Assembly: GCA_019456165.1 (NCBI GenBank)
Contig: VRUJ01000035.1
Location: 1-44,784 of the forward strand
DNA length: 44,784 bases
Source: Chloroflexota bacterium
GTDB lineage: Bacteria > Chloroflexota > Anaerolineae > Anaerolineales > UBA11579
Reading direction: 5' to 3'
This document shows, in pieces, positions 42,840-44,784 of the stretch. The position numbers were made by a program, and so were the translations under genes. Position 1 is the first letter of the stretch; each line of letters opens with the position of its first letter. The notes beneath the pieces are model-generated. The model searched no databases. It saw nothing but the letters and a program-made list of their open reading frames with translations, and had not been told where the DNA came from.

Positions 42840-44537
42840 CTATACCTTCTCAGAGGTTATAGTTTTCCATAGATCCTTATACAAAGCTGGGTCGTTTGAA
42901 TCGGATTTTATCAAACTGGGTTTTTGACCTACGGCTTCTTTGAAGGAATACCCAGTCATCGTAGTAAAAGCCGGATTGACCCATAGGATAGTCCCCTCGC
43001 GATCAGTTATGATGATACCATTAGCGGCAGCATCCAAAGCCTGTGTTTGTAACAAGATTTGTTCTTGCGCGTCCTTGCGATCGGTGACGTCATTGAAAAA
43101 AGCGAGCATAGCAGGTTTTCCATCCCAGGAAATCAATTCTGCTCTAGTTTCTACCCAGCGGATGGTCTCATCTTTATGGATCATCCTGAAAGTGAAATCT
43201 TCGGATATTTTTTCACCCTTAAGCCTTTTTCGGTTACGGTCAACTAGAACATCGTGGTCATCGAGGTGTGCGATTTCAAGAAAAGTGGTTGAGGCTAATT
43301 CTTCAGGCGAATAACCTGATATTTCGAGAGCTTTCGGATTTGAAAATTTGAACTTTCCATTCTGAATAACAGTAATGCCCTCGTGGGCATTTTCCACAAC
43401 TTGGCGATATTTTTTTTCTGATAAATGTAATTCTGCTGTTCGCTCTTCAACTCGCCTTTCCAATTCTTCCTTTGCGTTTTTAAGAATTCTCTCCGCTTCT
43501 TTTCGTTCAGTAATATTCCGGGTAATAACCAGACTACCTTCATTCTGACCTTGAGGGTTTCGCAAGGGGATGATAGAAAAATCAAAGTAACTTAAACCAT
43601 CAATGCCTTCCATTTCTAACGAGAACTCGGTGTGAATTTCATCGTCACCCTGAAATTGTGCCAAAAGGTTAGGAAAAGCAGAAAAAACTTCAGAAGCGTT
43701 TCTCCCGATGGCCTGGGAGGTGGACCATCCCGTGTTCTCCACTGCAGCAGAGTTTATATCGATAATGCGATTCTGGTTATCTAATACAACTACAGAATCA
43801 GCTAATGTTGCTACCAGGGTATCTCGTGCAATGGGTAAAAGATCGAATAGACGGAAACGGAAAAGGCCAAACCCAACCACGAGAGCGCTAATAGCGAAAG
43901 TGAGCGGTGTGGTATCGCGTTGGAAGGTGAGGGTTACTCCTGCCAGGGTTAACATGGTACCAACTATCGGAATGATCGTCCCGACGATAATCACCCCGGT
44001 CTGAGATTTTTTATTAGGTTTAGAACGGAAATAATGTTTAATGAGGATATATAAACTCGCCAATATCAAAAGATAAACATAGATTGAAAAAATCAAAACA
44101 GCGGGAGTGAAGTCATAATCCAATGCAGAGAATGGCTCTCCAGTAATTAGCCGGCTATCGCCACGGTATAACCCATGCAGATCATTTGTAGTAATTAGAA
44201 GCAAGAGAGCAGCAGGCATAATGGATAGCAATCCCCAAGTGCGCTTTGGATTTTGGAGCATCCCGCCGGTGAAAGTTAGTGAAAAAGCCAGGAATCCAAA
44301 ATAATATCCGACTGCCCCCAACCATTGAAAATCATCCCAGAAAATCTTGTTTTCCAGGTCAGGACTAACTAACTCAAAAACATAACCAAAAGTCCAGAGC
44401 GCCTGGCTAAAAACCACCCAAGCGTATGCGCCAGCGCCAGCTACTTTTCGCCTTTGAAAGGTGAGCAGCCCGACAATCATAGAAATTATGAACGAGGCTA
44501 TGTAGGGAATCAGATAGGGAAAGGTTTGCCAACTCAT
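42840..44537 (-). CDS. 7TM/PAS N-terminal part of the split sensor kinase
   Basis: A 565-residue frame. Residues 1-225 have seven hydrophobic segments with the layout of the kinase N-terminal 7TM sensor (AYAWVVFSQALWTFGYVFELVSPDLENKIFWDDFQWLG). Three PAS domains follow (about 230-345, 375-490 and 495-565), with PAC motifs ITRNITERKEAERI and FNDVTDRKDAQEQI. The last PAS stops at ITSEKV with TAG, but the frame continues with HGELVNRRKDGSLYTEEQI, the usual PAS sequence, where a Trp is expected at the TAG. A single TGG-to-TAG change explains the split. Confidence 0.88.
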   Translation of the reverse strand: MSWQTFPYLIPYIASFIISMIVGLLTFQRRKVAGAGAYAWVVFSQALWTFGYVFELVSPDLENKIFWDDFQWLGAVGYYFGFLAFSLTFTGGMLQNPKRTWGLLSIMPAALLLLITTNDLHGLYRGDSRLITGEPFSALDYDFTPAVLIFSIYVYLLILASLYILIKHYFRSKPNKKSQTGVIIVGTIIPIVGTMLTLAGVTLTFQRDTTPLTFAISALVVGFGLFRFRLFDLLPIARDTLVATLADSVVVLDNQNRIIDINSAAVENTGWSTSQAIGRNASEVFSAFPNLLAQFQGDDEIHTEFSLEMEGIDGLSYFDFSIIPLRNPQGQNEGSLVITRNITERKEAERILKNAKEELERRVEERTAELHLSEKKYRQVVENAHEGITVIQNGKFKFSNPKALEISGYSPEELASTTFLEIAHLDDHDVLVDRNRKRLKGEKISEDFTFRMIHKDETIRWVETRAELISWDGKPAMLAFFNDVTDRKDAQEQILLQTQALDAAANGIIITDREGTILWVNPAFTTMTGYSFKEAVGQKPSLIKSDSNDPALYKDLWKTITSEKV

Positions 44538-44784
44538 TGGTTTACTCTTGTTTACGTAGGAGAGTGGAAAACAATTGTTTGAATATCATATCATGTTAAT
44601 AATAAGCAGATTCACCTCTAATTTGCCTAGTCTTTAAGCTAGTTTACGACCTAGATAAAAATATTGGGCAACCTCAGCGCTTTGAGTGGCTAAATTAGAC
44701 TAAAAAGACTAGTACTCAGTCAGGGTGAATAAGATGGAATAAAACTTGCATCCATGAGAACTAAAAAGCAGGAGGTTCTGAAGA
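44538..44784. other. gene-free end of the window
   Basis: This should contain the promoter of the leftward kinase gene. No clear hexamer pair is visible. The last bases (AGCAGGAGGTTCTGAAGA) carry a strong plus-strand Shine-Dalgarno (AGGAGG), so a rightward gene probably begins just beyond the edge. Confidence 0.45.

Noticed and set aside
42840..42842. TAG in the kinase considered as a pyrrolysine or other recoded codon.
   Set aside because: The expected residue is a conserved PAS Trp, one base change away, and a second frameshift in the same gene points to decay or sequence error. Most clearly bounded genes in the window end without trouble, and nothing indicates a pyrrolysine system.

Overview
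The window looks like a chromosomal segment from a Chloroflexota bacterium, probably of the class Anaerolineae. This is inferred from gene content, since no rRNA or tRNA is present. Supporting signs are lipoproteins with Thr/Pro-rich linkers after the lipobox, an NBR1-type Ig lipoprotein, very large PAS/GAF kinases, a MalT-like ATPase fused to a SARP/BTAD domain, an Os1348-like NHLP-clan small protein, and a dispersed repeat of the TCATTCTGAGC type. Genes are short-spaced, mixed in strand, and use ATG, GTG and TTG starts. A few seem to be read from leaderless mRNAs.

Layout. 1-160 is the end of an IS3-family element. 0.5-3.9 kb holds a GT4 glycosyltransferase, a DUF6504-like protein and a membrane glycosyltransferase. 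3.9-14 kb is a housekeeping and secreted-protein stretch: a TPR/nuclease/SGNH fusion, a winged-helix protein, an HTH plus receiver pair, an NBR1-Ig lipoprotein, a C39-like peptidase, a GltD-like oxidoreductase, miaB and an SdrD-like lipoprotein. 14.1-14.7 kb is an IS200-type element with end hairpins. 14.8-19.5 kb holds an orphan receiver and then the most unusual locus: a large STAND/TPR/BTAD regulator followed on the same strand by a 52-residue peptide gene with a signal peptide, and an Os1348-like small protein behind a strong terminator. 19.8-22.9 kb encodes a 1038-residue pentapeptide-repeat membrane protein with a 242-residue superrepeat. 23.4-27 kb holds a variant tyrosine recombinase and an SGNH/MBOAT polysaccharide acylation pair. 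27.1-30.6 kb is pstSCAB. 30.7-34.5 kb is a cobalamin-riboswitch-controlled BtuFCD transporter ending in a Dph6-like ATP pyrophosphatase. 34.8-38 kb is a lipoprotein region with a (LPGDQF)14 protein flanked by two 137-bp decayed gene fragments. 38-44.5 kb is a NarL-type regulator and a giant sensor kinase interrupted by one in-frame TAG and one frameshift.

How genes work together. pstSCAB imports phosphate. BtuFCD imports corrinoid under a B12 riboswitch, with the Dph6-like enzyme translationally coupled behind it. The SGNH/MBOAT pair should transfer acyl groups to an exported glycan. The sensor kinase and its overlapping LuxR-type regulator form a two-component system that may be broken. The regulator/peptide/NHLP-like trio is proposed, as inference only, to be a peptide-signalling or RiPP-related circuit.
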